Origin: Clostridium pasteurianum BC1
GTDB lineage: Bacteria > Bacillota > Clostridia > Clostridiales > Clostridiaceae
Assembly: GCF_000389635.1 (NCBI RefSeq)
Contig: NC_021182.1
Coordinates: forward strand, 4,257,925-4,321,924
DNA length: 64,000 nt
Direction: 5' to 3'
Positions within the stretch are counted from its first letter, which is position 1. Each line of letters opens with the position of its first letter. Under the pieces are notes generated by a model. It had not been told where the DNA came from, searched no databases, and saw only the letters and a list, made by a program, of their open reading frames with translations. Below are positions 25,999 to 36,042 of the stretch, one piece after another. The translations under genes were made by a program, and so were the position numbers.

Positions 25999-26193
25999 AT
26001 GGCAAGTAGAAATAGAGTTTTAGTTCCTGAAGCAAGAGAAGCTTTAGATAGATTTAAATTAGAGGCTGCTAAAGAAGTTGGGACTCCTTTAACTAACGGT
26101 TATAATGGTGATCTTACTTCAAGACAGAACGGTTCTGTCGGCGGACAAATGGTTAAAAAAATAGTTGAAGATTATGAAAACCATTTGAAATAA
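25999..26193 (+). CDS. Alpha/beta-type small acid-soluble spore protein 2
   Basis: 64 residues, almost identical to its neighbour 49 bases upstream, with the same protease site (KEVGTPL) and DNA-binding signature. AAAGGAGATG lies upstream of the ATG. A tandem duplication; both copies are intact. The next 90 bases end in a terminator at 26286. Confidence 0.93.
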   Translation: MASRNRVLVPEAREALDRFKLEAAKEVGTPLTNGYNGDLTSRQNGSVGGQMVKKIVEDYENHLK

Positions 26194-26285
26194 TTAAATC
26201 AGGTATCTGAAAATAACTATCATATTGATTGGTTATTTATTTCAAAATGCTTCATCATAAAAGTATAGTATATAATTTTTAGTTA

Positions 26286-26316
26286 AGACACACAGCTTAT
26301 ACATCTGTGTGTCTTT
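26286..26316 (+). terminator. Terminator of the SASP genes
   Basis: AGACACACAG pairs with CTGTGTGTCT, followed by TTCTCT. Confidence 0.7.
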
Positions 26317-26451
26317 CTCTATTGCCATTAAGACATACTTGCTAAATTAGTAAAATAACAATTATAAAAAAAGTTAATTAATTTGACATATTATTGTAAC
26401 TTAATTTTACTATAGTGTGAATAGATACCATTTAAAAATGAGGTGAGTAAA

Positions 26452-26752
26452 ATGTACAATAGAATAATTTATTCTGCAATAGTACCATTATATAATGAAG
26501 AACTTGTTATTGATGAGAGTTATAAAAGATTAACAAAAGTAATGGACTCTATTAAAGAAAATATATAGTCACACATAATTTTTAAGCTTTAGTTTAATTT
26601 TATCAATTAACTTTATTATATTTGGATCAATGTTAACAGCTATAGGAATTATGGGACAATACATAGGAAGAATTTTTGATGAAGACAAAGCCAGGCCCAA
26701 CTACATAATTTTAAGTATGATAAATTTTAAGAAAGATGATAAAAAAATATGA
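26452..26752 (+). pseudogene. Internally deleted family 2 glycosyltransferase
   Basis: A 38-residue N-terminal piece (IVPLYNEELVIDESYKRL, stop at 26568) is followed by non-coding sequence and a C-terminal piece, GSMLTAIGIMGQYIGRIFDE, ending at 26752. Both belong to the membrane-anchored dolichyl-phosphate-mannose-synthase-like GT2 family. About 250 central residues are missing. Such enzymes make the lipid-linked sugar used by ArnT/PMT-type transferases, one of which follows at 26810. Confidence 0.75.
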
Positions 26753-26809
26753 GATTTATAGTCAATATAATTACTAAATTATGGGTATTTAAGTAAGGAG
26801 GACATTCGT

Positions 26810-28849
26810 TTGGAAAAAAGAGTGAAATTTAAAAGAAGCACTTTGGGAATATTACTAATTTTAATTTTGTCTATAGTATTAAATTTTGTTAATTTAAGTA
26901 TAGAAGGATATGCTAATACTTTTTATGCTGCTGGTGTAAAAAGCATGATGATGAATCTTAAAAATTTCTTTTTCGCATCCTTTGACCCCTCTGGATTTGT
27001 GACTATTGATAAACCACCTTTTGGTTTTTGGCTTCAGACCATATCTGCAAAAATATTTGGTTTTAGTGGTTGGAGTATAATACTCCCTCAAGCTGTTGCT
27101 GGAGTATTATCAGTACTACTTATATATTATATTATAAAAAAATATTTTGGTACCTTAGCAGGATTAATTTCAGCTCTATGTCTTGCATTAACTCCAATAA
27201 CTGTAGCAGCAGGCAGAAACAATACCATAGATAATTTACTTCTCATAACTTCATTATTAGCATGCTTAGCTATTCTCAAAGCTAGTGAAAATGGTAAATT
27301 TAAATTTCTTGTATTAAGCATGATCTCTATAGGTATAGGCTTTAATATAAAAATGGTGGAAGCATACATGGTAACACCTGCAGTATACATAACTTATTTT
27401 CTATCTTCCACCATAACCTTTAAAAAGAAAATTAGGCACCTCTTTTTAGGCACAATTATCCTTTTAGTAATATCCCTTTCCTGGGCAATAATTGTAGATT
27501 TAGTACCTACAAATAACAGGCCCTTTATAGGCAGCAGTACAAATAACACCGTTATGGAACTTATAGTTGGTCATAATGGCTTGCAAAGAGTAGGTTTAGA
27601 TACAAGAATTAATGGAAATAGTAACAAATCTCAAAGATCAATAAGAAATATATCAGATAATGGAAATGGATTTAATAGAATGACGCCTGAAAATGATCAG
27701 TCTAATAATAGATCAAATGGATATATGCAAAGTCAATACGGCGGTATGAGGAATTCTTCCAATCCAGGCATTGTTAGATTATTTTCTAACAATAACATGT
27801 CAGATCAAATAGGTTGGCTTCTTGCCTTTGCCATAATAGGAGCTTTAGCTATAATACTAAATAGAGCTTTTAGATTTCCTTTTGATAGTGAACAAAAATT
27901 ATCATTAATCTTATGGGTTGTATGGCTATTAACTGAGTTTGTATATTTTAGCTTTGTAAAAAATATAACTCATACCTATTATTTAACAACCATGGCACCA
28001 TCTATTGCTGCCCTAGTTGGAATTGGATTATCCTCTATGTGGAAATTCTATAAAAAGCATAAATGGAATTCTTGGTTTTTACCAATAGCATTTATTATCA
28101 ACGCCATTGCTGAAATACGTATTTTATCCTATAACTATAGTAGGTCAGATGGATACAAAATTATAATCCTAATAACAGCAGTTTTAAGTATTATATCCTT
28201 CATAATATTAGTAATAACTAACATTTTGGCATATAAAAACAGGATAGCCTATAAGAAATCTTTATTAATAAGTAAACTGGCAGTTTCTATAGCTTTTATA
28301 GCTATTCTAATTGCTCCTACAGTTTGGTCCTTTACTCCTATATTTTATAAAATGAATGGCAGCAGTCCCTCTGCTGGCTTAGAACTTGCATATAATAGTC
28401 AAGGCAGGAATTCAGGTGCTACCAATGATTCAAAACTTATAAATTTTTTAGAAACTAACAAAACAAATGAAAAATATCTTGTAGCAGTTCCGTCTGCTAT
28501 GTCCTATGGTTCAGATTTAATACTCGAAACTGGTGAACCAATAATGACTATTGGAGGATTTAGCGGATCTGATAAAATAATTAGCATAGATAAATTTAAA
28601 CAACTAGTTGATACTGGTACCATAAGATATGCTATGGTAAATTCAGGTTCAGGTATAGGTATGGGTTCCTATGGATTTATGGGAAGTAACTCAAATAATG
28701 ATTTAATGAATTGGATTGCACAAAATGGAAAAATCGTACCTAAAGGTGAATGGGAAAACTCCAATAATTCACAATATGGAAATTCCAATAATTTTTTTGG
28801 CAGATCAAATTCTGTTGAATTATATGACTTAAAATACTATAAAAAGTAA
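26810..28849 (+). CDS. GT39/ArnT-like membrane glycosyltransferase
   Basis: 679 residues from TTG 26810 with AAGGAGGA upstream. Ten or more membrane segments. The N-terminal loop contains the acidic motif of the family and DKPPFGFWLQ, and RNNTIDNLL matches the second loop motif. A Ser/Asn/Gly-rich insertion lies at about 265-320. The C-terminal extracytoplasmic domain ends with an Asn/Gly-rich stretch. It moves a sugar from a polyprenyl-phosphate carrier to a protein or envelope acceptor outside the membrane. The carrier-making GT2 gene directly upstream is broken, so supply must come from elsewhere. Confidence 0.85.
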   Translation: MEKRVKFKRSTLGILLILILSIVLNFVNLSIEGYANTFYAAGVKSMMMNLKNFFFASFDPSGFVTIDKPPFGFWLQTISAKIFGFSGWSIILPQAVAGVLSVLLIYYIIKKYFGTLAGLISALCLALTPITVAAGRNNTIDNLLLITSLLACLAILKASENGKFKFLVLSMISIGIGFNIKMVEAYMVTPAVYITYFLSSTITFKKKIRHLFLGTIILLVISLSWAIIVDLVPTNNRPFIGSSTNNTVMELIVGHNGLQRVGLDTRINGNSNKSQRSIRNISDNGNGFNRMTPENDQSNNRSNGYMQSQYGGMRNSSNPGIVRLFSNNNMSDQIGWLLAFAIIGALAIILNRAFRFPFDSEQKLSLILWVVWLLTEFVYFSFVKNITHTYYLTTMAPSIAALVGIGLSSMWKFYKKHKWNSWFLPIAFIINAIAEIRILSYNYSRSDGYKIIILITAVLSIISFIILVITNILAYKNRIAYKKSLLISKLAVSIAFIAILIAPTVWSFTPIFYKMNGSSPSAGLELAYNSQGRNSGATNDSKLINFLETNKTNEKYLVAVPSAMSYGSDLILETGEPIMTIGGFSGSDKIISIDKFKQLVDTGTIRYAMVNSGSGIGMGSYGFMGSNSNNDLMNWIAQNGKIVPKGEWENSNNSQYGNSNNFFGRSNSVELYDLKYYKK

Positions 28850-28970
28850 CTCTAAATATACTTATTAAAATTTATGATATAATTATTTATATATGAAATT
28901 TAGACATTTTCAAATGGATAATAGTAAATATACTAATCTATTTCCATATGTCTTAAGGAGGATGGAAAAA

Positions 28971-29294
28971 ATGATAATAATAAATAAAGAAATACCAGCA
29001 AAGGACTTAGGCGAAGGCTTTGGCAGAAAATTATTAGCAAGCGGTGGAAATATGATGGCTGCTGAAATGATAATAAAAAAAGGAGCAGTTGGAGCTTATC
29101 ACAGTCACCCTCATGAACAGATAAGCTATGTTGTATCTGGTTCCATTGAAGCTACAATTGGAGGAGAAAAATATATTTTGAATACTGGAGATTCCTACTA
29201 TGCAAAACCTAATTTGCCTCATGGAGCAACGGCATTAGAGGATTCAGTTTTACTTGAAATATTTAGCCCTCAAAGAGAAGATTTCTTGAAATAA
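28971..29294 (+). CDS. Single-domain cupin protein
   Basis: 107 residues from ATG 28971, nine bases after AAGGAGG; the longer frame from 28893 has no ribosome site. Cupin motif 1 is GAYHSHPHEQISYVVSG, with two histidines and a glutamate as metal ligands, and motif 2 is GDSYYAKPNLPHGA. The fold binds one metal ion and serves many enzymes and sensors, so the reaction is unknown. Monocistronic with a terminator at 29404. Confidence 0.85.
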   Translation: MIIINKEIPAKDLGEGFGRKLLASGGNMMAAEMIIKKGAVGAYHSHPHEQISYVVSGSIEATIGGEKYILNTGDSYYAKPNLPHGATALEDSVLLEIFSPQREDFLK

Positions 29295-29403
29295 ATAATA
29301 ATTAGTTGCTTTACATAAACAATATTTTCATTAAAATATTGGCTTCTATAGTATAATTATTAACTGCCTAAAAAGATATTTTATATACAGAATCTATAGT
29401 TTT

Positions 29404-29447
29404 AAAGATACTATGAGATTTAAAAATTAAAATCCCATAGTGTCTTT
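29404..29447 (+). terminator. Terminator of the cupin gene
   Basis: AAAGATACTATGAGATTT pairs with AAATCCCATAGTGTCTTT, with TATTTTT behind. Confidence 0.7.
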
Positions 29448-29527
29448 ATTTTTAAAAGAACTTTCTCAACACGCCCTTTTACAGTAGCCCTTGCCCTTTT
29501 ACAGTACTACTTTCAAGGTTTTCATAA

Positions 29528-29824
29528 TTAATCTTCAAAAATAAATTTATCTATATCAATATCTTTACTATTTTCAGGCACATTAGTTTCACTTGGGTGT
29601 ACAAAAATCAATAAATTATTTTTCTCATCTACTGTAACTTCTTCAATTTCATATTTAACATAAAAAATGATATCATCTTGTTTTTTATATCTAACAAAAC
29701 CATCCGCACTTTTTATATTATTAATTAATTCATCATTCTTAATTTCCTTTATTTGATCTTCTTGAATTAAAAAAGCTGAATTTTGTGAGTTATATGTATA
29801 ATTTACTATGTTATTATTTAGCAT
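29528..29824 (-). CDS. Conserved-looking small protein, function unknown
   Basis: 98 residues from ATG 29824, nine bases after AAGGAGG; the longer frame starting at 29884 has no ribosome site. Acidic and hydrophilic, without signal peptide, cysteine motif or membrane segment. It contains a short beta-like stretch (DDIIFYVKYEIEEVTVDE). I recognise no family. It stands alone between the cupin gene and the HAD phosphatase. Confidence 0.6.
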   Translation of the reverse strand: MLNNNIVNYTYNSQNSAFLIQEDQIKEIKNDELINNIKSADGFVRYKKQDDIIFYVKYEIEEVTVDEKNNLLIFVHPSETNVPENSKDIDIDKFIFED

Positions 29825-30004
29825 TTCATCTCTCCTCCTTACACATTGATATATTATAACACTGTTGAAGAAGTTATAATACATGGAACTTACAAATCTA
29901 ACTTATTTGATTACGTGAATAATTCTTTTACCTATTAAATTATCATAAAAGAGAATTAAATATTACAAATAGTTTGCTTACATTGTCTATTGAATTAAAG
30001 TTTA

Positions 30005-30796
30005 CTATATAATTCCATAGTGCTTTAGTGCATATTCAATTCCGTCTTCTTCTATATCTTTTGTAACAAAGGATACAGAATCAAATAAAACTGGAGTACT
30101 ATTACCCATGGCAATGCTATTGCCAACATATTTAAGCATTGGTAAATCATTAGTACTATCTCCAATAGCATAACAGTTATTTAAAGGTATATTAAAATGT
30201 TTTTGTAGATATTGAATTCCCGTTGCTTTTGAATATCCTTTAGGCACAATTTCTCCAAAGCCCTTTCCTCTATCAATGTAATCATATCCCTTAGTTATAT
30301 AGGAATAAAAGCTTTTATAATCACTGTTTTCATCTATCCAAACTACAAATTTATCAAATGCAATATTAGGGTCGTCCCAAGATCTTGATACATCGAAGCC
30401 TCTTGCACCAAATTCATCCTTTAGAACAGCAATATAGCCTGTAGAAGGTTCTGTATGATCAAAAAATATATCATTTAATCCCTCAAAAAGTGCCTGAACT
30501 TTATATTGACGAAGTTTTTTTACAATATCAACACAATCTTCATGTGTTATAGATCTATGCAAAAGTACCTTGTCCTCATGATTAATATAAGTTCCACATC
30601 CGCAGATATAACCATCAAAACCTATGCTGCGTATATCTTCAGTTACATTAAAATAAGTTCTGCCAGTATTGATAAAAGCTAAGTTTCCATTTTCGCGAAC
30701 CTTTTTTATTGCATTTATAGTACTTTCAGGACATATGTGAGTTCCTTCAGTTACTATAGTTCCATCAATATCAAAAAATATCATTTTTTTGTCCAT
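30005..30796 (-). CDS. Cof-type HAD-IIB sugar-phosphate phosphatase
   Basis: 263 residues from ATG 30796; the ATG three codons upstream touches the AAAGGGG ribosome site. HAD motif I is FFDIDGTIV (nucleophile Asp), motif II is FINTGR, and motifs III and IV lie in SKATGIQYLQKHF and YAIGDSTNDLPMLKYVG. The C2-type cap sits between motifs II and III. The family dephosphorylates sugar phosphates, flavin or pyridoxal phosphate, with overlapping specificities. Single gene. Confidence 0.88.
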   Translation of the reverse strand: MDKKMIFFDIDGTIVTEGTHICPESTINAIKKVRENGNLAFINTGRTYFNVTEDIRSIGFDGYICGCGTYINHEDKVLLHRSITHEDCVDIVKKLRQYKVQALFEGLNDIFFDHTEPSTGYIAVLKDEFGARGFDVSRSWDDPNIAFDKFVVWIDENSDYKSFYSYITKGYDYIDRGKGFGEIVPKGYSKATGIQYLQKHFNIPLNNCYAIGDSTNDLPMLKYVGNSIAMGNSTPVLFDSVSFVTKDIEEDGIEYALKHYGII

Positions 30797-31043
30797 ATGA
30801 GCCATTCCCCTTTAAAATCTTAATATTAATAGTAAAGAAATACATCACTAAAGATTAATCTTTTAGCCATAACCTATAATATAAATTATATTAATATTAT
30901 ATCATATGAGCCTATTTCCATATATGTTTAAATTTCAAAATAAATACTTTTAGTATTCAAGATATAAATGTAAAAATAATACTTTAACAGTAAAATTAAA
31001 AAATAAGTTGATTTACATCTCTGCATGTCAACTTGCACATGGT

Positions 31044-31093
31044 AAATAACAAGTCAAAGATACCCCATATATATTGACTTGTTATTTATTTTC
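31044..31093. terminator. Hairpin after the aminotransferase gene
   Basis: AAATAACAAGTCAA pairs with TTGACTTGTTATTT across a 16-base loop. Its position fits the end of the 31118 transcript on the minus strand; 30797-31043 shows nothing else. Confidence 0.6.
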
Positions 31094-31117
31094 ATATGCC
31101 TTATTTCCATATATATT

Positions 31118-32272
31118 TTAATTTATAGCCACGTCAATTCTTTCAAAAGCCTCCTTAAGCTTTTCAATGCCAACAACACAGGCTATTCTCACATATCCCT
31201 CTCCGCTCTCTCCAAAGGAAGTTCCTGGTATCACAATAACATTAGTTTCTGTAGCTATAAAATTTGAAAATTTTTTTGAGTTCATACCAGTATTTTTTAT
31301 ATTGACAAAATGATATATTCCTCCCTTAGGCGGGAGCACACTTAGTCCATTTATTTTATTAATTTTCTCATAGGAGTAAAACATTCTTTTTTTAAATTCA
31401 TCTATAATTTCAGTTTGCACCTGTTTTCCCATTGTCAAAGCATATAAAGCTGCTCTCTGCGAAATGGAAGGTGCTGTGTAGCATATATTTTCATTGATAT
31501 TTTTTATGCAATCTATTAAGAAATCCGGAGCAATAACATAACCAATTCTCCAACCTGACATAGCATAACCTTTAGAAAAACTTCCAATAGTTATTGTTCT
31601 CCTTTTCATCCCCGGTATAGAAGCAATGGGACAAAACTTCTCTGTATAGATAAAGCTATCATAAACTTCATCTGATATTACTATCAAATCATTTTCTATA
31701 ACTACTTCTGCTATTTTCTCAAGCAATTTTCTGTCAAAAAAAGCTCCTGTGGGATTATTAGGAGAATTTAAGATTATAGCTTTTGTTTTTTTAGTTATTA
31801 TTGATTTCAACTTATCTATATTAATATTAAAATTATCCTCTTCCACTGTTTTTAAAATAACAGCTTTACCGCCAACCAATTTTATTTGTTCTTTATAAGG
31901 TGTAAAATAGGGCTCATGAATTATTACCTCATCACCTTCATCTATAATTGCCTGCAAAACCAGATAAGTTCCATGGCAGGCACCTACTACTGCCATTACT
32001 TCTTTCTCTGTGAAATTATAATTGTACTCATTAGAGTACAATTTTATTATCTCATTGATAAATTCAGTATCTCCCGTAGGCTCTGCATACTTGGTATGAC
32101 CATTTATGGCATCATGAAAAGCCTTTTCAATTATAATCTTAGGAGTTATAAAATCTGGAACACCTATGCTTAAATTTATTATTTCTTTATCCTGCTTTAA
32201 AACTGGTAATGAATCAAACATAACAGTATTTACATTATTATAATATTTTTTTGAAATAAATCTACTCTCCAC
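31118..32272 (-). CDS. PLP-dependent aminotransferase, class I/II
   Basis: 384 residues from a GTG start behind AAAGGTGAT. The PLP lysine lies in SFSKGYAMSGWRIGY, the cofactor aspartate in ISDEVYDS, and the substrate carboxylate arginine near GYVRIACVV. This is the aspartate/aromatic aminotransferase fold, subfamily I-gamma by appearance. The amino donor cannot be told. It may share an operon with the rocB remnant directly upstream. Confidence 0.88.
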   Translation of the reverse strand: MESRFISKKYYNNVNTVMFDSLPVLKQDKEIINLSIGVPDFITPKIIIEKAFHDAINGHTKYAEPTGDTEFINEIIKLYSNEYNYNFTEKEVMAVVGACHGTYLVLQAIIDEGDEVIIHEPYFTPYKEQIKLVGGKAVILKTVEEDNFNINIDKLKSIITKKTKAIILNSPNNPTGAFFDRKLLEKIAEVVIENDLIVISDEVYDSFIYTEKFCPIASIPGMKRRTITIGSFSKGYAMSGWRIGYVIAPDFLIDCIKNINENICYTAPSISQRAALYALTMGKQVQTEIIDEFKKRMFYSYEKINKINGLSVLPPKGGIYHFVNIKNTGMNSKKFSNFIATETNVIVIPGTSFGESGEGYVRIACVVGIEKLKEAFERIDVAIN

Positions 32273-32368
32273 AATGTATCACCTTTCTTTATAGTGCTTT
32301 CAACTTTCTTCTTTCATTACAATATCTTCTTCTGCTACACTAGGAGCTTCATCATTTTTTTATATACC

Positions 32369-32652
32369 TTAATCATTTAAAAATTTATCCACTGTTGACA
32401 AAATCAATTTTGGCAGAATATCAAATGAATAAGGTTTGTATACTCTTTCTGTCCACTTATGTGCATCCTTACCATAGCATCCATAGTTAATTGCAGGTAT
32501 ATTTAAATTTTTTATTATATTATTTTCAGATTCCATTTTACTTTCTAGAGTATTATGAGGCTTATTTTCTTTTCACCTTGTGTACCATTAATACTTGGTA
32601 TATTCACCAATTCTAATGTCAATTTTTCTATATAGCTAAATAAATCATTCAA
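32369..32652 (-). pseudogene. Internally deleted rocB-like M20 peptidase
   Basis: A TTG start after GAGAGGTGAT opens a frame NDLFSYIEKLTLELVNIPSI, characteristic of the RocB group, which breaks off after about 30 residues. A C-terminal piece follows, INYGCYGKDAHKWTERVYKP, ending at 32369. The metal-binding middle of the peptidase is gone. RocB-type proteins accompany arginine use. Confidence 0.65.
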
Positions 32653-33207
32653 ACTAAAATCACCTCTCAAAAGGTACTTTTATCTGCATGCAATCTTATT
32701 GAAAAGCAACAACCATACTGTACCCACCCTCAGTTAGATGAATTATCCTCTTACCTTATTTTATTTATTACAATTTACTATTGTTAACATTTATTCCATG
32801 AAATTTTACAGATTTTAAAACTGAATTTATAATTAATTTAAAAATAATAAAACACTAGGAAATTCAATTTGATGAACTTCCTAGTACTTTTTAATTATGA
32901 AAGTTTAGTTATAAATCTTACACACAAAATACCTTTTAAGACAAGCTTTTTTCCAATTATACATATAAATCTATTAATTTATATTCTTTCTAATGTTTCT
33001 GATTTTTGAATAGACCTGCCAGATACATGATATATGGATTTAAGTTATATTCTTTCTAATGGGGTATATACAATAGTGAAAACCACACATAACTAAGAGT
33101 AATAAGTGTATCAATGTTAAAAAATCAGTTAATTTAAAATTTTAATAAATGGATATAATATAAAAAAAGTAACTAAAGTTTCGACTAATTTTTGACGTCA
33201 AAAACAG
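32653..33207. other. Non-coding stretch with gene-end remnants
   Basis: AT-rich. It holds a hairpin CACTAGGAA...TTCCTAGTACTTTTT at 32853-32893 and two copies of TTATATTCTTTCTAATG (32979 and 33044), which equal the last codons of the amidinotransferase-like gene at 35191. I see no intact gene. Confidence 0.4.
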
Positions 33208-33208
33208 A

Positions 33209-33243
33209 AAAGGAGTAACTATATAAGCTACTCCTTTTTTTGA
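33209..33243 (-). terminator. Terminator of the 33248 gene
   Basis: AAAGGAGTAGCTTATATAG pairs back to ACTCCTTT; on the minus strand it ends TTTTCTGTTTTT, and T7 follows on the plus strand. Confidence 0.7.
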
Positions 33244-33247
33244 TCTG

Positions 33248-33655
33248 CTATTTTTTGTGTCTGAATTTTAATTTATCATATAAATCTAAGAATTCTTTAT
33301 TATTAAAAATACCTTTTAATTTTTCTTCATTAGTTTCGGCAAAAGCCTTGATATCTTCTGTCAATTCATCGGCAGCTTTATTTGCCCTAGCTTGATATTT
33401 TTTTAGTAAATGCTCATCACCTGTTGTACTAGCTATTTTTTCATCCACTATAGCACAAAATGCATCTAATAACTTATTATTATTTATATAATTGTCAAGT
33501 AAATTATCTTCATATGATATATTGCCTGCTGTTATTGAAAGAAATTTATAGCCATATCTTACAGCATTTTCTCCAGTTATAATATTTTTATCTAATAACT
33601 CTAAAATTGTTTTTCGAAATTTACTAATTTTATTTTTAGTTTTTTCTTTGCTCAT
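33248..33655 (-). CDS. Helical soluble protein of unknown function
   Basis: 135 residues, ATG with GAGGGGTGAT upstream. Lys- and Glu-rich, predicted mainly helical, with no signal peptide, cysteine or known motif. The centre has a possible amphipathic stretch (LDAFCAIVDEKIAS) and the end a coiled-coil-like KYQARANKAADELTEDI. Single gene with its own terminator. No function can be assigned. Confidence 0.65.
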   Translation of the reverse strand: MSKEKTKNKISKFRKTILELLDKNIITGENAVRYGYKFLSITAGNISYEDNLLDNYINNNKLLDAFCAIVDEKIASTTGDEHLLKKYQARANKAADELTEDIKAFAETNEEKLKGIFNNKEFLDLYDKLKFRHKK

Positions 33656-34252
33656 TTAAATCACCCCTCTAAATTTCCATAACAATTTCCATAGCAACAA
33701 ATATTTGTAGCTTATTTATATGGCTATTCTTAGAATTTACGCTTTTATTTTTATAATTCTACAAAAAACGAAAAAGTCCTCTAAAAAAAGAAAGTTTTTA
33801 ATTGTATAAAACTCTAACATATATAAATACTATAAATTGATTTACTTTTCCAATTAATTTTTCTCTCAAGGTACACTTTCGGGTGTGCCTTTCTATTTAA
33901 ATATTGTTGCAACTAAATAACTGTAGTATAATGTTCTAAACTGATTTTTTAACTCCATTCAAGAGATGTGCCTTTATGATGTATCTTTTTTTATTTTGTA
34001 AAATGTGGGAATACTTTTTAATCCAAGGTATAATTAGTACATGCATTAATACGGACTTGTAAGAAAAAGTGAAGCAAATGTTATTTATATAATTGGAGGA
34101 TACACTGAGCTTATTTATGTTTATTGCTGTTATGAAAAGTTAAATGATGTGGACAATACGAAGAAAAATTTCTAGTCTACAGTGTGCTTTTCTTTTATTA
34201 AAGTTAATGCATGATAGGAATTAAATTAATCCAAATAAGAAAGGAGAAAATT
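33656..34252. other. Intergenic region with a small hairpin
   Basis: Contains the hairpin AAGGTACACTTTCGGGTGTGCCTTT at 33868-33892, terminator-like on the plus strand, and a TATAAT at about 34028. No gene is evident. Confidence 0.4.
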
Positions 34253-34657
34253 ATGAATTTGAATATAGAGAAAAATGAATTTGATTCAGAATTTAGTAAT
34301 GTAAAGTATATGTCAGAAGACAATATAGTATTTCTTACATGGAAAAAATTCTGCTGCTATGATGACTATAGAAATCCAACAACATTTGCTTTGGAATTGC
34401 TTAAGAAATACCCCAATAGTAATTTTGTTGTAGATGCAAGAAACGGATTTGAAGATGAAAAAGGAGATACAGAATGGGGATTTTCTGTATTGCTTCCAGC
34501 TATGTCAAATACAGATTGTAAAAATGTTGTGTTCATCATGAATGAAGTAAATGAAATACAAGAAGAGATGGACATGTGGACGAAAGAATTCATGAAGTAT
34601 TTTACGGTGAAGAAAGTTAAATGTTATGAAGATGCAGTCAAGTTTATAGTGGGATAA
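34253..34657 (+). CDS. STAS/SpoIIAA-like small protein
   Basis: 134 residues from ATG 34253 after AAAGGAG; the longer frame from 34211 has no site. The pattern of alternating strands and helices, with NIVFLTWKKFC, NSNFVVDARNGF and NVVFIMNE, resembles the STAS or SpoIIAA-like fold of regulatory and carrier proteins, but no phosphorylatable serine motif is clear. Monocistronic, with a terminator at 34756. Family assignment is tentative. Confidence 0.55.
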   Translation: MNLNIEKNEFDSEFSNVKYMSEDNIVFLTWKKFCCYDDYRNPTTFALELLKKYPNSNFVVDARNGFEDEKGDTEWGFSVLLPAMSNTDCKNVVFIMNEVNEIQEEMDMWTKEFMKYFTVKKVKCYEDAVKFIVG

Positions 34658-34755
34658 TGAACATAATGTGAAGATAAATTACTTTGCTATCTTCTAATAG
34701 GACAAATTAAATATTATAAAAATAACACTTAGAGATTGGATACATTCTAAAAAAT

Positions 34756-34784
34756 AAAGCCTAGAGCATTACACCCTAGACTTT
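34756..34784 (+). terminator. Terminator of the STAS-like gene
   Basis: AAAGCCTAG pairs with CTAGACTTT across an 11-base loop, followed by ATCC. The T tract is poor. Confidence 0.45.
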
Positions 34785-34799
34785 ATCCTGTATTAAGAA

Positions 34800-34913
34800 T
34801 TATTCATTAGCATTACCCTGTATTCCTTGTATATTCCCAGTCCAGCTATATTGTATAGCTGCATAACCTTTTGTATCTGTTGGGTTTCTTGAAGTGGTCT
34901 TAATAGGTATCAT
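34800..34913 (-). CDS. Possible 37-residue peptide or gene remnant
   Basis: An open frame MIPIKTTSRNPTDTKGYAAI continues through YSWTGNIQGIQGNANE to a stop at 34800, with AAAGGAT eight bases or so upstream of the ATG. It has no signal peptide and could be the tail of a lost gene. The rest of 34914-35138 is AT-rich with no feature I can name. Confidence 0.3.
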   Translation of the reverse strand: MIPIKTTSRNPTDTKGYAAIQYSWTGNIQGIQGNANE

Positions 34914-35140
34914 AAGATCATATCCTTTCTTATTTTTTACTTAAAATAAAAATGGAGACTGTGACAAATATGCCAAGCCCCCACATTATTACTGTAATAA
35001 ATGTATCCATTTTCTTTATTAAATTTACTAATAATGGTATAATACATTTTTAATTGGTTACAATAATTAGCAAATAGTATAAATTACTATTGTAAATATT
35101 TTTGCAACGATTCTATTAGTATAACCTAATTCACCACTTT

Positions 35141-35170
35141 AAAAGGGCAGTTATTAGCTGCCCTTTTATT
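35141..35170 (-). terminator. Bidirectional terminator after the amidinotransferase-like gene
   Basis: AAAAGGGCAG pairs with CTGCCCTTTT around a TTATTAG loop. T tracts occur on both strands. Confidence 0.7.
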
Positions 35171-35190
35171 TTTCAATACTTCCCATATTT

Positions 35191-36042
35191 TTATATTCTT
35201 TCTAATGGGAAGGTCATACAATGTGGACCTCCTCCATTTTTAAGAATTTCACTTAACTCCAATTCTATTACATTGATTCCATAAGTTCTAAGTTTATTGT
35301 TTACTTCCCTATTAGATTTAAGAGATATTACTCTTCCATTTCCTAGTGCCTGTAAATTGCAATGCAGTTTAAAAACTTCTTCTTGAGTAATATCAATTAA
35401 AGAAAATTTTCTTTCTTCTAAAATATTAATAAAACTATCAGGCAAAGCCTGCTTGCATACTACAGCTAACTTATCCTCTACAATATTAAAGCACATATCT
35501 AAATGAAGATTTTCTTTTGGACACTTTACAGGTATTATATTATAACCAAATTTACTAATTTGTTCTCTTATATCCTGTATTCCAGTTTCGTCAGTTCTTG
35601 CAACAACTCCTATTGCTAAAGTATTATCATCTAAAAACCAAAAGTCTCCACCTTCAAAAAAGCCTTTTGTAACTTTAGCAACGCAGGGAACCCCTAATTC
35701 CTCCAGCTTTTTTCTATAAGCTTCTGTCTCTTCTCGTCTAATAGGTTCCTTAAATTTTCCAAGGATATATCCTTCTCTTATACAAGCTCCAAAATCCCTT
35801 GCAAATACTTCATTAGTCATATTTTTATCCGGCTCCATTAAAGCCACTTCCACTCGGTTTTCTTCATAAGCTTCTATTAAGTCTTTATGTTCTCTAATAC
35901 AATTTTTTATACTTAACTCATTATTTTCTTTAATCCATTTTTCTGCTATAACATTGATTGGCTGAAGTTTCATATAGTCAGAAGGACATAGTAACACCTT
36001 TTTCAGTATACCTGTTGAGTTTTTAACAAAGCATTTATTCAT
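35191..36042 (-). CDS. Amidinotransferase/dimethylarginine dimethylaminohydrolase-like protein
   Basis: 283 residues, the length of DDAH-type guanidino-modifying enzymes. The catalytic cysteine lies at the C-terminus in GGGPHCMTFPLERI, the histidine in NLHLDMCFN and the acidic substrate residues in FEGGDFWFLDD. The family hydrolyses or transfers groups from arginine-like guanidines; arginine deiminase-type activity on free arginine or dimethylarginine is possible. ATG follows GAGGGAAA. The nearby rocB remnant also points to past arginine metabolism here. Short copies of its last codons lie at 32979 and 33044. Confidence 0.8.
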   Translation of the reverse strand: MNKCFVKNSTGILKKVLLCPSDYMKLQPINVIAEKWIKENNELSIKNCIREHKDLIEAYEENRVEVALMEPDKNMTNEVFARDFGACIREGYILGKFKEPIRREETEAYRKKLEELGVPCVAKVTKGFFEGGDFWFLDDNTLAIGVVARTDETGIQDIREQISKFGYNIIPVKCPKENLHLDMCFNIVEDKLAVVCKQALPDSFINILEERKFSLIDITQEEVFKLHCNLQALGNGRVISLKSNREVNNKLRTYGINVIELELSEILKNGGGPHCMTFPLERI

